64,000 nt of DNA from a virus, in the IMG/VR virus record IMGVR_UViG_3300048999_000173, positions 1-64,000 of that record; one strand, 5' to 3'. A program made the position numbers and the translations under genes. The notes beneath the pieces were generated by a model. The model searched no databases. It was not told the DNA's origin and worked only from the letters and a program-made list of their open reading frames with translations. Every line of letters starts with the position of its first letter. Positions within the stretch are counted from its first letter, which is position 1. This document shows positions 7,829 through 15,304 of this stretch, one piece after another.

Positions 7829-7941
7829 ACGTCCACGGTGCCGCGTTTCGGCGGGGGTGTTGCCCCCTGCTGGGTCGTGGGGCCTGGTGGTGGCTGCTTC
7901 CCCTTGTGAGCGCTCCACCGGGCCCCACGCGTGCAGGGTGG

Positions 7942-8214
7942 TCAGCCCCAGGTGGTGTCGAGGGGGGTGACGGTGCCGCCGGTGCCCGTGCCGGGGTTGG
8001 TGGGCGGGGTGGTGCCGTCGGTGGTGGTGCCGTTGTCGACGGTGGGGGTGGTGTCGGGGGCGCCCCAGGTGGTGTCGCCCTGCGGGCTGGCGATGAGGTC
8101 GTTGGTGAGGGCGGCGCCGGTCGCGGTCGCGGCGGCGAGTCCGAGGCCGGCGGCGATGGTGCGGAAGCGGAGGGTTTTTGCGGGTTTCGGGGTGCGGTGT
8201 TTTCCGTGACTCAC
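7942..8214 (-). CDS. small secreted protein with repeated DTTWG motif, candidate signal precursor
   Basis: 90 residues from GTG 8214 (GAGG 8 bases upstream). A basic N-terminus (GKHRTPKPAKTLRFR) precedes a hydrophobic segment at residues 20-37 (AAGLGLAAATATGAAL), consistent with a Sec signal or membrane anchor. The mature part is a Thr/Pro/Gly linker carrying DTTWG at about residues 47-51 and again as the last five residues. It is divergent from a LuxR-type regulator with 287 bp between them. I infer an exported peptide or precursor sensed by that regulator; this is untested. A plain secreted protein is the alternative. Confidence 0.65.
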   Translation of the reverse strand: MSHGKHRTPKPAKTLRFRTIAAGLGLAAATATGAALTNDLIASPQGDTTWGAPDTTPTVDNGTTTDGTTPPTNPGTGTGGTVTPLDTTWG

Positions 8215-8233
8215 AAAGGACCTCTTTCTTCGG

Positions 8234-8262
8234 ATTGTTCGGATGTGTGGACAAACTGTAAA
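8234..8262 (-). promoter_or_regulatory. promoter of the secreted-peptide gene
   Basis: On the minus strand TTTACA (8262-8257) and AACAAT (8239-8234) are separated by exactly 17 bases, close to a housekeeping sigma promoter, with the predicted start 20-30 bases before the GTG at 8214. Confidence 0.6.
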
Positions 8263-8324
8263 GGGGGCGTCTTGCCCGTTCTCGTGCTCAATGATCCTGC
8301 TGCGAATCCCGTTGCCCCCAGGGC

Positions 8325-8343
8325 GTGTTACTGGCAGTTACAC
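8325..8343. promoter_or_regulatory. 19-bp palindromic operator candidate
   Basis: GTGTTACTGGCAGTTACAC is a near-perfect palindrome (arms GTGTTACTG and CAGTTACAC, one mismatched pair) midway in the divergent region between the secreted-peptide gene and the LuxR-type regulator. A second short perfect palindrome, TCCCGCAGCGGGA, lies at 8461-8473, close to the regulator start. Confidence 0.55.
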
Positions 8344-8500
8344 GCATGGGGTGGGGGGAAGGACATTGAGTACGAGCGTCGGGGGACGCCCCACGTGAAT
8401 GCTGCCGTAGGCTGTTTGCACACTCAACCTGTTCACGCTGCGTATTGCCGCAGTGCGCGTTCCCGCAGCGGGACGGTCTGTTTTCTCGGGGGATCGAACG

Positions 8501-9556
8501 GTGGTCATGGAATCTGGGATAGGCGGCGACACCCTGCTGTTGTCGGAGGACGCGGTCCGGGTTTTCGGACTGATCGCCGCTGGTGCGCCGCTCGCGGACG
8601 GGGATGCGGAATTCGTTGCCGAACTCACCACCCTCGGCTATGTGGTGATCAATTCGGAGCACGGGAAGCTGGTCGCATTGGACCCGCGGCACGTGTCCAT
8701 GCGCCGGCTGAAGCAGGAGCTCGCGGAGGCCGCGGAACGCGTCAGCACCCTCCGCGCGCTCCCCGACACCACGAAGGACCTCCTCGCCCAGTTCGAGCAC
8801 TCCCAACTCCGGGCTGGTGAGGGAGCCGAGTACATTCACGACGTGGCGGTGGTCAACACCCGCCTCGATGATGTCGTTGGCGGCGCGGAGTGGGAGATCC
8901 TCGCCGCGCAGCCCGGCGGCCCCCGCACCCGCGAACAACTCGACCGCTCCATGGCCCGTGACACGGCCGCCCTGGACCGCGGGGTGGTGAAACGCACCCT
9001 GTACCGAGCGAGTGTGCGCGACAACCCGGTGACAGCCGAGTACGCGCGGACGATGTCCCACCGCGTCGCGGGCCGTCCTGCGGAGTTCGCAACGCTGACG
9101 GAGCCGTTCGAGCGGGTCATCATCGTCGACCGCAGGACGGCGTTCATCTCCAACCACCTGGTCGCGGACGGCCCGGAGCATGCGGCGTGGCAGGTGACGG
9201 ATCAGGCCGTCATCGCCTACATGGTCGCGGAGTTCGATGAGAAGTGGCGGCGCGCGGACCCGTGGAAGGGCGAGGTCCGCGGCAGGGCGCTGGACATGAT
9301 GTGCGGGCCGGGCGCGGGCGGGGTGCGCACTACCGCCCGGCAGCGGGAGATCATGCGGGACATGGTCGCCGGGAAGGACCAGCGGGCGACGGCGGCCCGC
9401 CTGGAGGTGTCACCCCGGACGGTGTCCGACGAGATCAAGGAACTGAAGAGCCTGTTCGACGCGGAGTCGCGGGAGCAGCTGGCGTTCAAGTGGGCGTTCT
9501 CCCAGGACCGCCTGGTCGGCGTGAACCCGGCGGCCGGGGTGGAGGCCGCGGCGTAG
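8501..9556 (+). CDS. LuxR-family regulator with TrmB/PLD-like N-terminus
   Basis: 351 residues. GGGGGA at 8488-8493 lies 7 bases before GTG 8501, and ATG 8507 is the alternative. Residues 1-60 look like a winged helix (LLLSEDAVRVFGLIAAG, FVAELTTLGYVV). Residues 80-110 form a helical linker. Residues 130-270 resemble the PLD-like sensor half of TrmB-type regulators (ERVIIVDRRTAFISN). Residues 285-340 are a LuxR HTH (TTARQREIMRDMVAGKDQ, ATAARLEVSPRTVSDEIKEL). Divergent from a small secreted-protein gene, it is likely its regulator and possible sensor. Confidence 0.8.
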   Translation: MVMESGIGGDTLLLSEDAVRVFGLIAAGAPLADGDAEFVAELTTLGYVVINSEHGKLVALDPRHVSMRRLKQELAEAAERVSTLRALPDTTKDLLAQFEHSQLRAGEGAEYIHDVAVVNTRLDDVVGGAEWEILAAQPGGPRTREQLDRSMARDTAALDRGVVKRTLYRASVRDNPVTAEYARTMSHRVAGRPAEFATLTEPFERVIIVDRRTAFISNHLVADGPEHAAWQVTDQAVIAYMVAEFDEKWRRADPWKGEVRGRALDMMCGPGAGGVRTTARQREIMRDMVAGKDQRATAARLEVSPRTVSDEIKELKSLFDAESREQLAFKWAFSQDRLVGVNPAAGVEAAA

Positions 9557-9560
9557 GCCG

Positions 9561-10151
9561 CTACTCGGCAGGATGGCCCGGGCACAGACGCGGACTGTCG
9601 TACCGCGGGCAGCGCGGGCAGTCCGCGGCAGTACCGCCCCACGGAGTCGCTGGCTTCCTGGTCGCGTTCGACGGCTGCACGCCCTTGATGACCGCCAACT
9701 CGCGCTGCACGGCGGTCAGCTTGGCCAGGTATTCGGCGGCCTGCTGCTGCCAGTCCGGTGCCGCGCCCGCGCGGAGGCGGCCGGTCATGAACCGGTCCCA
9801 GCCTTCCAGCGCGTACTCCAGGTCCTTGATGCGGGCACGGAGGCCTTCCGGGTCGCGGTCCTGACGCAGTTCAGCAACCTCCGCCTCGAGGCGCCGCATG
9901 TCGGCAGCAGCGCGGACCTTCTGCCGTTCCTTGCCCTTGTCGAAGCCCCGCCCGAACGCGGCCCGGCGCTCCTCGCGCGGGCACTCCGCAATCCACTTGG
10001 CGAGCGCGGCCGCCGCGTCGCGGTGCTCCTGCGCGCGCTCGGGGTCGTCCTGCTCGAGTTCGTCGATGCTCCGGTAGTCGTACTCGCGGGACAACTGGTC
10101 GGGGAGGCGCTGCTCCACGGTCAGATGGTCCGGGGTGGGCTCATCGGTCAC
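9561..10151 (-). CDS. coiled-coil hypothetical protein
   Basis: 196 residues from GTG 10151 in a GTGA overlap. Highly charged: residues 60-125 are a long coiled coil (RRLEAEVAELRQ, LRARIKDLEYALEGW), and the C-terminus has CPRCPRYDSPRLCPGH, a C-x2-C...C-x2-H pattern that may bind zinc. Convergent with the LuxR-type gene, with only four bases between the stops. It is the last gene of the leftward early operon. No family recognised. Confidence 0.65.
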   Translation of the reverse strand: MTDEPTPDHLTVEQRLPDQLSREYDYRSIDELEQDDPERAQEHRDAAAALAKWIAECPREERRAAFGRGFDKGKERQKVRAAADMRRLEAEVAELRQDRDPEGLRARIKDLEYALEGWDRFMTGRLRAGAAPDWQQQAAEYLAKLTAVQRELAVIKGVQPSNATRKPATPWGGTAADCPRCPRYDSPRLCPGHPAE

Positions 10152-10294
10152 GGCAGGTCGTCCTCGTCCAGGGTTGGCTGTTCGTAGCGCGGTGTCAGGT
10201 CGATGGTCTCCTGGCCCTCGAGCGGTTCCGGTGTCGGCTGCGCCAGGCTGGCCTGTAACGCGGCCACGCGGTCGCTGATGGCCGGGTCGGTCAC
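10148..10294 (-). CDS. 48-residue acidic protein
   Basis: GTG 10294 to TGA 10148, sharing GTGA overlaps with both neighbours, which is the best evidence that it is translated. It contains SDRVAALQASLAQP, a Pro/Glu linker and a strongly acidic end (LDEDDLP). No family recognised. Confidence 0.55.
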   Translation of the reverse strand: MTDPAISDRVAALQASLAQPTPEPLEGQETIDLTPRYEQPTLDEDDLP

Positions 10295-10692
10295 CGGCCG
10301 CTCCTGGGCTCTTTGAGACGCGTCTCCGCCTCGTACTGGTACTGCTCCGCCTTCTCCCGGGCCATGTCGGCGGTCTCCTTGCGGCCTTCCAGGTACCAGT
10401 ACTCGCCCTTCAGTGCCTCACCGCCGGGCGGCAGGTTGTCGACGTAGTCGGCGAAAGCGCGGAGGACTTGGGCGGCATGCCGGTCCAGGGCGGCCTTGAA
10501 AGCGCGCGGGTCAACGATGCCCCCGAGTCCGGTTGCGAGGGTGAAGGCCATGCCCTCGAGTTCCGTGCGGGCGTCGCATGCGCAGCGGACACCGCCATCG
10601 TGGTGGGGTGGGTCGGGTTCGACGGTGATGAGGTTGCGGCATTGGTCGGGGAAGCCGGCGCACGGCTGCGGGTCGGGCGGGTTTCCAGTCAT
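10291..10692 (-). CDS. hypothetical protein with Cys cluster
   Basis: 133 residues from ATG 10692, with GGAGAAGCG immediately upstream, which excludes the longer in-frame start at 10746. Four cysteines near the N-terminus (CAGFPDQCRNL, VRCACD) could bind a metal. The rest is helical (ALDRHAAQVLRAFADYVDNLP, MAREKAEQYQYEAETRLKE). Its layout resembles small Streptomyces phage proteins of unknown role. Confidence 0.65.
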   Translation of the reverse strand: MTGNPPDPQPCAGFPDQCRNLITVEPDPPHHDGGVRCACDARTELEGMAFTLATGLGGIVDPRAFKAALDRHAAQVLRAFADYVDNLPPGGEALKGEYWYLEGRKETADMAREKAEQYQYEAETRLKEPRSGR

Positions 10693-11078
10693 CGCTTCTC
10701 CTGGTCGGGGCAGTTGTGAGTGCGGCAGCCGTCGTGGATGTAGCAACCGTGGACGCAGCGCGGCCGGTTGTAGTCGGGGGCTTCGTAGCGGCGTGGCGCA
10801 CGGCGTACGGGCGTGGTGGGCCGCTTGTGCCAGCCGGACGGCTCGTCCTCAATGTCCGGGTGCCACTCGTTGACCGCTTCCCGGACGACTTCCGGGTCGC
10901 GGGGATAGCACCAGGCGTGGTCGTAGCCGAATTGGCCTTCCTCGCCGTGGGTGACGGCGATGAGACGGATGTTGAAGCCCTGCCAGATCCACAGGTAGCG
11001 GTGGGTGTCGTCGGCGGCGAGCTCTTCGCCCTGCCAGTGCTCGTCGACGATCGGCGCGGCGTGGTGCGTGACGGTCAC
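10689..11078 (-). CDS. hypothetical protein, His/Cys-rich C-terminus
   Basis: 129 residues from GTG 11078 in a GTGA overlap. The N-terminal half is beta-rich (HRYLWIWQGFNIRLIAVTHG) and the C-terminus has CVHGCYIHDGCRTHNCPD, six potential zinc ligands in 18 residues. It sits in the leftward early operon between an ASCH protein and another Cys-cluster protein. Function unknown. Confidence 0.65.
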   Translation of the reverse strand: MTVTHHAAPIVDEHWQGEELAADDTHRYLWIWQGFNIRLIAVTHGEEGQFGYDHAWCYPRDPEVVREAVNEWHPDIEDEPSGWHKRPTTPVRRAPRRYEAPDYNRPRCVHGCYIHDGCRTHNCPDQEKR

Positions 11079-11485
11079 CGTGTCGCCTCCATTCCGATCT
11101 GCCGCTGCACGGCGGCCAGGTCGTCGTCGCCGACGGTCCACAGTCCGAGTTGGCCGCGGACCGGGCGTGGCGGGTGCGGGACGGGCCGTACGTCCTCGAG
11201 CACCCAGTGCCAGGCGCCGGGGAACCCCCAGGGGGCGCAGCAGCGCGGGGTGGCGGCCTGGTGGCAGGAGGCCAGGGTCGCGACGGCGACGATCGCGGAG
11301 AAGTGGCGGGGCCACTTGCGGATCATGTCGGAAGGGAGGGCGTTCTCGTCTTCGGCGGCGCCGGCGTGGATCAGGATGGTGGTGCCGAGGTGCTTGGGTG
11401 GGATCGGCTTGGGCCGGTTCTCGATGCGCTTCGGACCGTGGGCGATGGCGGCCGCCCACGGCTGTCGTACGGTCAGGGCGCGCAC
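11075..11485 (-). CDS. ASCH-domain (PUA-like) protein
   Basis: 136 residues from GTG 11485. It opens with VRALTVRQPWAAAIAHGPKR then IENRPKPIP and TTILIHAGAA, the typical ASCH start in which the ALTVRQPWA segment forms the first strand and helix of an RNA/nucleotide-binding beta barrel. The end (VRGQLGLWTVGDDDL) also fits. ASCH proteins bind RNA or modified nucleosides. Overlaps the upstream gene by 13 bases. Confidence 0.8.
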   Translation of the reverse strand: MRALTVRQPWAAAIAHGPKRIENRPKPIPPKHLGTTILIHAGAAEDENALPSDMIRKWPRHFSAIVAVATLASCHQAATPRCCAPWGFPGAWHWVLEDVRPVPHPPRPVRGQLGLWTVGDDDLAAVQRQIGMEATR

Positions 11486-12237
11486 GTGGTGGGCTCCTTG
11501 GTCTCGATGGCGGGGCAGGCGGGGTGCTGCTTGCGGGCGTCGTCGATCCCGTACGGGTGGTCGTAGCCGCCGGGCAGGAGCGGGCGGTAACTTTCCCCGC
11601 GGGCGGGGCAGGTGCGGCACTGCCAGTACTCGCCGTCCCGGTCGTGCTCGAGGTCGAAGCGGTCGTACCAGGGGAGGAGTTCAGCGGCCCGGCGTTGGTA
11701 GATGGTGGTGCGCTGCTTGTACTCCTTGTACGTGGCGCTGTCGGCGTTCGGAGCGTCGATGTTCTGGTTCCAGGCCGGGTTGTAGTCGGGGTGGGTGCGG
11801 TAGAGGCGGGCGAGGCCGCGCATGGTTTGGCAGGGGACGCCGCTGCCGGAGATGGTGCAGGTGATGCAGCGGCCGGCGGACTGGCCGCGGGAGTCGACCC
11901 AGATGTTGTGGTCGGCGGCGATGAGGTAGAGGGAGTCGATGCGGCCCAGTTCGGTGTCCCGGGCATCGCCGGGCGGCATCTGCTCGGCTGCGGTCTGGGC
12001 GTCGGCGAGGCGGGCGTAGACGAAGTCCTCGCACCTGAACTCCCACCGCCAGCTCGGGTCTTCGGGGCCGGTCATCTGGTTGGTCACAGGGATATCCAGC
12101 AGGCCTCCACGGCGGGAGGCCGCCGGGGCGATGACGAACGGGTTGCCCCAGCGGCTACCACGCCCTACGTACTGGGCGTCTTCGGGTGCGCGCCATCCCT
12201 TCGTTCGGCGGCGCTGGATTCGGTAGGTCACGGTCAC
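11473..12237 (-). CDS. DUF4326-containing protein with zinc-like C-terminus
   Basis: 254 residues. The first 40 residues (RRTKGWRAPEDAQYVGRGSRWGNPF) match the DUF4326 signature seen in phage and plasmid proteins. Downstream come CITC at about residue 120 and ARLYRTHPDYNPAWNQ, a motif also seen in Streptomyces DUF6221-type proteins, then a CRTCPARG segment. It may be a fusion of two small families. Function unknown. Confidence 0.65.
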   Translation of the reverse strand: MTVTYRIQRRRTKGWRAPEDAQYVGRGSRWGNPFVIAPAASRRGGLLDIPVTNQMTGPEDPSWRWEFRCEDFVYARLADAQTAAEQMPPGDARDTELGRIDSLYLIAADHNIWVDSRGQSAGRCITCTISGSGVPCQTMRGLARLYRTHPDYNPAWNQNIDAPNADSATYKEYKQRTTIYQRRAAELLPWYDRFDLEHDRDGEYWQCRTCPARGESYRPLLPGGYDHPYGIDDARKQHPACPAIETKEPTTCAP

Positions 12238-12362
12238 GTCTCCTGGTCGTGGTGTCGGGTGCGGTGGGCCCAGTCGACGGTCGCGAGGAACGTCCAGCCC
12301 CAGGTGAATCCGGTGACGGCGACCGCGGTGAGCGTGTCGGCCGCCCAGGACGGCAGGTGCAT
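12234..12362 (-). CDS. 42-residue membrane protein
   Basis: ATG 12362 to TGA 12234, ATGA overlap with the upstream gene and 4-base overlap with the downstream gene. One hydrophobic segment (residues 9-28, DTLTAVAVTGFTWGWTFLA) and a His/Arg tail (WAHRTRHHDQET). No family recognised. Confidence 0.55.
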   Translation of the reverse strand: MHLPSWAADTLTAVAVTGFTWGWTFLATVDWAHRTRHHDQET

Positions 12363-12844
12363 CACGGGCTGGACTCCGGGACTGCGTCGTCGTTGGCGGT
12401 GTGGCCGGGGAGGGGGATGTCCACGGTTCGGGCGGCCGCGGGCCGGTTGGGGCGAATGTTGGGGGTGGGCGTGCACCAGGGGCAGTCGGGCACGGTCAGG
12501 TTCTTGTGCTCGCGGACGTGGACGGCCTGACGGCACGTGCACGGGGTGAGGGCCGGCGGGGCAGGGGCGGTCACGGGCGCGGTGGGCGGCTGACTGGTGC
12601 CGGGCCAGATCCACGGATGCAGCACGGTGTGGTCCATGTCCGGCTGGCAGGCCGGGCACCGTGCCGCACTGTCCCCGGTATGCGATAGGGCGGCGGGCGC
12701 TTGCAGGAGGTGCCGTACCTGGAGGGCGACGGGGTGGATGGCGGTTTCATCGTTGAGTGCGGCCTGGGTGTGGGCGTCCAGGCCGGCCGCCCACGCCAGG
12801 AGCCGTCCGATGGCATCGGATTGATGCTGCGTGCCGTCGACCAT
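12362..12844 (-). CDS. hypothetical protein with two CxxC pairs
   Basis: 160 residues from ATG 12844. The N-terminal helix (IGRLLAWAAGLDAHTQAALND) precedes ARCPACQPDMDH, CTCRQAVHVREH and CPWC motifs, separated by a Pro/Ala-rich linker, as in zinc-ribbon proteins. Same operon as its neighbours. Role unknown. Confidence 0.6.
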   Translation of the reverse strand: MVDGTQHQSDAIGRLLAWAAGLDAHTQAALNDETAIHPVALQVRHLLQAPAALSHTGDSAARCPACQPDMDHTVLHPWIWPGTSQPPTAPVTAPAPPALTPCTCRQAVHVREHKNLTVPDCPWCTPTPNIRPNRPAAARTVDIPLPGHTANDDAVPESSP

Positions 12845-12845
12845 G

Positions 12846-13409
12846 TCAGGCCCCCTCCGGTTGCTGCTGGATCAGGACGTCGGCGCCGCACTGGGCGCAC
12901 AGTCCGCCGTCCGGCAGGTCCTCGGACGTGAGCGGAATGGCCCCGTCGCCGAGGTCGTCGGTGTGGCGGGTGCAGTACACGGAGAAGGCGCCGGGAAGCG
13001 CTGATCGGTAGGCGACGATGCGGTCGCCGTCGTCCTCCTTAGGCTGCTGTGTCCCACCAGCGGGCCCGGTAGCGGGCTGGTGCTCTGCTTCGACGGTCTG
13101 GGTGGTGAGCGAGGACACCAGCCGGAACCCCCGCTTGCTGCCGCTCGCGGCGACGGTCTGCGCGTAGTCGCCGTGGGCTTCCGCCTCATCGACAATCGGT
13201 GCGCTCCAGCTGCTCCAGGAGCCGTCCCGGCGCGGCGTGAGGATCTGCCGCACGCGGACGGGAGGATGCTCGGGCCGGTCGATGCCGAGGGCCTGGCGGA
13301 GTTCGTACTGGGCGGCGAGGGCTTCGGTGCTGGGGTTCGGGGTGTTGAGGATGAGGGTGGCGAGTGCGTCCAGCGCCCGCCGGGCGGATGCTTCCAGCGG
13401 TGTGGTCAT
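12846..13409 (-). CDS. hypothetical protein
   Basis: 187 residues from ATG 13409. An N-terminal helix (EASARRALDALATLILNTPNP) is followed by a beta-rich middle and a C-terminal CAQCGADVLIQQQ with a partner CTRH, suggesting a metal site. No family recognised. One base separates it from the next gene of the operon. Confidence 0.65.
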   Translation of the reverse strand: MTTPLEASARRALDALATLILNTPNPSTEALAAQYELRQALGIDRPEHPPVRVRQILTPRRDGSWSSWSAPIVDEAEAHGDYAQTVAASGSKRGFRLVSSLTTQTVEAEHQPATGPAGGTQQPKEDDGDRIVAYRSALPGAFSVYCTRHTDDLGDGAIPLTSEDLPDGGLCAQCGADVLIQQQPEGA

Positions 13410-13438
13410 AGGGGCGGCTCCAGGGCGGGGATTCCGGG

Positions 13439-14185
13439 TCAGGCGGCGGGCAGGGTAAGGGCGTCCAATCGGAGTGCGGCGCGTTCGGCGTACTCCTCGC
13501 TGGCCTCGATGCCGATAGCGCGCCGACCGGATAGACGGGCGGCGTCCAAGGTGCTGCCCGATCCGAAGAACGGGTCGACGACGAGGCCGCCTTCAGGGCA
13601 GGAGTAGCGGATCAGCCGCTCCAGCAGAGAGACAGGCTTCTCTGTCGGGTGGAGGCCGCCGCGGACGGACTTGGCGTACTGCACCGAACGCATAAGGCGG
13701 GTGCCGTCGTCCTCGTACCGTTGCGCGCCGATCTTCCCTAGGTGCTGGCCACGGTCGGTGCGGGCGCGGGCGTGTTTGTCCGGCCCGGTGTAGGCGTCGC
13801 GCGGAGTGTCGTGGTGCACGGCACTCCAGTCGCCGCGGTACCAGTGGGTGGCGATTTCGTGGACGCGCTTGAAGCGGTCGGTGGCGAACCCGGTTCCGTT
13901 GGCTTTCTCCCAGACGACGTCCTGGGAGAGTTTCCAGTCGGCGAACTCGTCAGCACGGTCGATGAACATGCGCATCGATCCGAAACACCACATCGACGAT
14001 GTGATGGTCGCAGCCAACTGCGGCCAGCCGTCGGGCCACCGGTCCCACGCCAGGCTGGTTTCCGCGTACGGGGGATCCGTGACGACCACGTCGGCCTGCA
14101 GCGCGAGCGTGGGCAGGACCTCACGCATGTCGCCGACATACAACTGAAGGCCGGCTTCGGGGTCTTCCCAGTACGGGGTGGGCAT
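13439..14185 (-). CDS. DNA adenine/cytosine-N4 methyltransferase
   Basis: 248 residues from ATG 14185. Catalytic motif IV is TDPPYAE (near residue 40), followed by SLAWDRWPDGWP. The SAM-binding motif I is near the C-terminus (VVDPFFGSGSTLDAARLSGRRAIGIE in two blocks), preceded by GLHPTEKPVSLLERLI. This order, DPPY before FxGxG, is the beta class of N6-adenine/N4-cytosine enzymes. No restriction partner is seen, so it is probably an orphan that protects phage DNA or marks regulatory sites. Confidence 0.9.
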   Translation of the reverse strand: MPTPYWEDPEAGLQLYVGDMREVLPTLALQADVVVTDPPYAETSLAWDRWPDGWPQLAATITSSMWCFGSMRMFIDRADEFADWKLSQDVVWEKANGTGFATDRFKRVHEIATHWYRGDWSAVHHDTPRDAYTGPDKHARARTDRGQHLGKIGAQRYEDDGTRLMRSVQYAKSVRGGLHPTEKPVSLLERLIRYSCPEGGLVVDPFFGSGSTLDAARLSGRRAIGIEASEEYAERAALRLDALTLPAA

Positions 14186-14253
14186 CCTGCCTCCTGTGGC
14201 GGATGGGTGGGGGCGGGTCCGGTTCAAGCCTGTCGCGGATCGGGCAGCACGTT

Positions 14254-14275
14254 GCCCCCGCACGGTGGCGGGGGC
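14254..14275. terminator. hairpin terminator
   Basis: GCCCCCGC (14254-14261) pairs with GCGGGGGC (14268-14275) around a six-base loop, just downstream of the leftward gene ending at 14286 and upstream of the methyltransferase start. Confidence 0.55.
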
Positions 14276-14285
14276 GCGGTGGTGG

Positions 14286-14453
14286 TCAGGTGGTGGGGAG
14301 CGGGAACTCGTAGACGCCGCCCTGGTCCGGCTTGGCGTACTTGCTGGGGGCTTCGGTCTGGTGGACGATCCGGAGCGGGTTGCCGGCGCGGTCGGTGGTC
14401 TCGATGGCCAGGGCGGTCAAGAGGGCGTAGTGGACGTAGGGGTGGCCGGACAT
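14286..14453 (-). CDS. 55-residue hypothetical protein
   Basis: ATG 14453 to stop 14286. A compact alpha/beta sequence (YVHYALLTALAIETTDRAGNP, LRIVHQTEAPSKYAKP) with no Cys pair and no membrane segment. GAAAGG lies 14 bases upstream, a weak ribosome site. Divergent from the small zinc-ribbon gene at 14608. No family recognised. Confidence 0.5.
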   Translation of the reverse strand: MSGHPYVHYALLTALAIETTDRAGNPLRIVHQTEAPSKYAKPDQGGVYEFPLPTT

Positions 14454-14607
14454 GGACTGGTTAACTACCTTTCGGAGAGGGAGACTTGGCCAGTCCGGCT
14501 TAGGGCGGGCACGCAGTGCCCCGTCCGAGGATGGGTCTCGGGCGGGGCTTGCGTGACCACGGTATCCCCTAATCCATGGCGAGAGCAATAGGGAGGGTCG
14601 GGCTCGG

Positions 14608-14775
14608 GTGGAAACCATCTTCATCTGCGGCTGGTGCGGCACCGAATGCGTCGTCTGGCTCGAGCCCATCGCCTCATGGTGGACGGACAAGTTCCGCGCC
14701 CCGGCCACCTTCGAGTGCTGGTGGTGCGAAGGAGAGAGCACCAGCCCGCCCCCACCCTGGGAAGAAGCCGGCTGA
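14608..14775 (+). CDS. 55-residue zinc-ribbon protein
   Basis: GTG 14608 to TGA 14775, with GGGAGGG upstream. Two CxxC knuckles (CGWCG near residue 7 and CWWC near 37) separated by about 28 residues form a probable zinc ribbon, followed by a Pro-rich tail. It is one of the few rightward genes here and converges on the ImmA-like gene, 15 bases between the stops. Confidence 0.6.
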   Translation: METIFICGWCGTECVVWLEPIASWWTDKFRAPATFECWWCEGESTSPPPPWEEAG

Positions 14776-14790
14776 ACCAGGACGGGCCCG

Positions 14791-15300
14791 TCAGTAGTCC
14801 ATCACGATGCCGAGCGCCATCAGCCAGTAGCCCATCACCCGGCAGCTCATCCCGAAACGCGGCGCAAGCAAGTCCACCAGCTGCCGCGCTGTCCGGAAGT
14901 CCGCCTCGGCCGCCATCCGCCGCACGACCGGCTCCGGGGCGATGAGGGCGGCCGCGAAGCGGTTCGCCTCCATCTCCTCCCGGTCCAGCGGAATACACCC
15001 CATGTTCCCCAGCCGGTACCGGTCGGCCACATCGAGGATCAACTCGCGGCGCTGGTGGATCTGGTGGTGACCGATCAGATGCGCGAGCGCGAACCGCTGT
15101 GCTTCTTCCGGGTGATGGTCGTTGACGCCGATGACGTCCTGGTCGCCTCGGCGGATCAGCATGCCGTTGACGTCTGTCTCGGCCGGCTGCCGGATCACGG
15201 TCACCCCCAACTCGCCGGCGACCTGGTCGAGGTCGACGGGCAGCGTGGTGAGGGCGAACCGGTCGACCAGGGCCCGCGCGGTCACATCAGCCCTCGTCAT
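14791..15300 (-). CDS. ImmA/IrrE-like protein lacking the catalytic Glu
   Basis: 169 residues from ATG 15300. The family core is present: VDLDQVAGELGVTVI, RFALAHLIGHHQIH, then EMEANRFAAALIAP. In active ImmA metallopeptidases the helix reads HExxH, but here it is HLIGH, with Leu in place of the catalytic Glu, while both His ligands and the downstream E-x-x-A-N-R-F-A region are retained. Active relatives cleave phage repressors to release prophage. This one may bind but not cut. Confidence 0.8.
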   Translation of the reverse strand: MTRADVTARALVDRFALTTLPVDLDQVAGELGVTVIRQPAETDVNGMLIRRGDQDVIGVNDHHPEEAQRFALAHLIGHHQIHQRRELILDVADRYRLGNMGCIPLDREEMEANRFAAALIAPEPVVRRMAAEADFRTARQLVDLLAPRFGMSCRVMGYWLMALGIVMDY

Positions 15301-15304
15301 GCCC

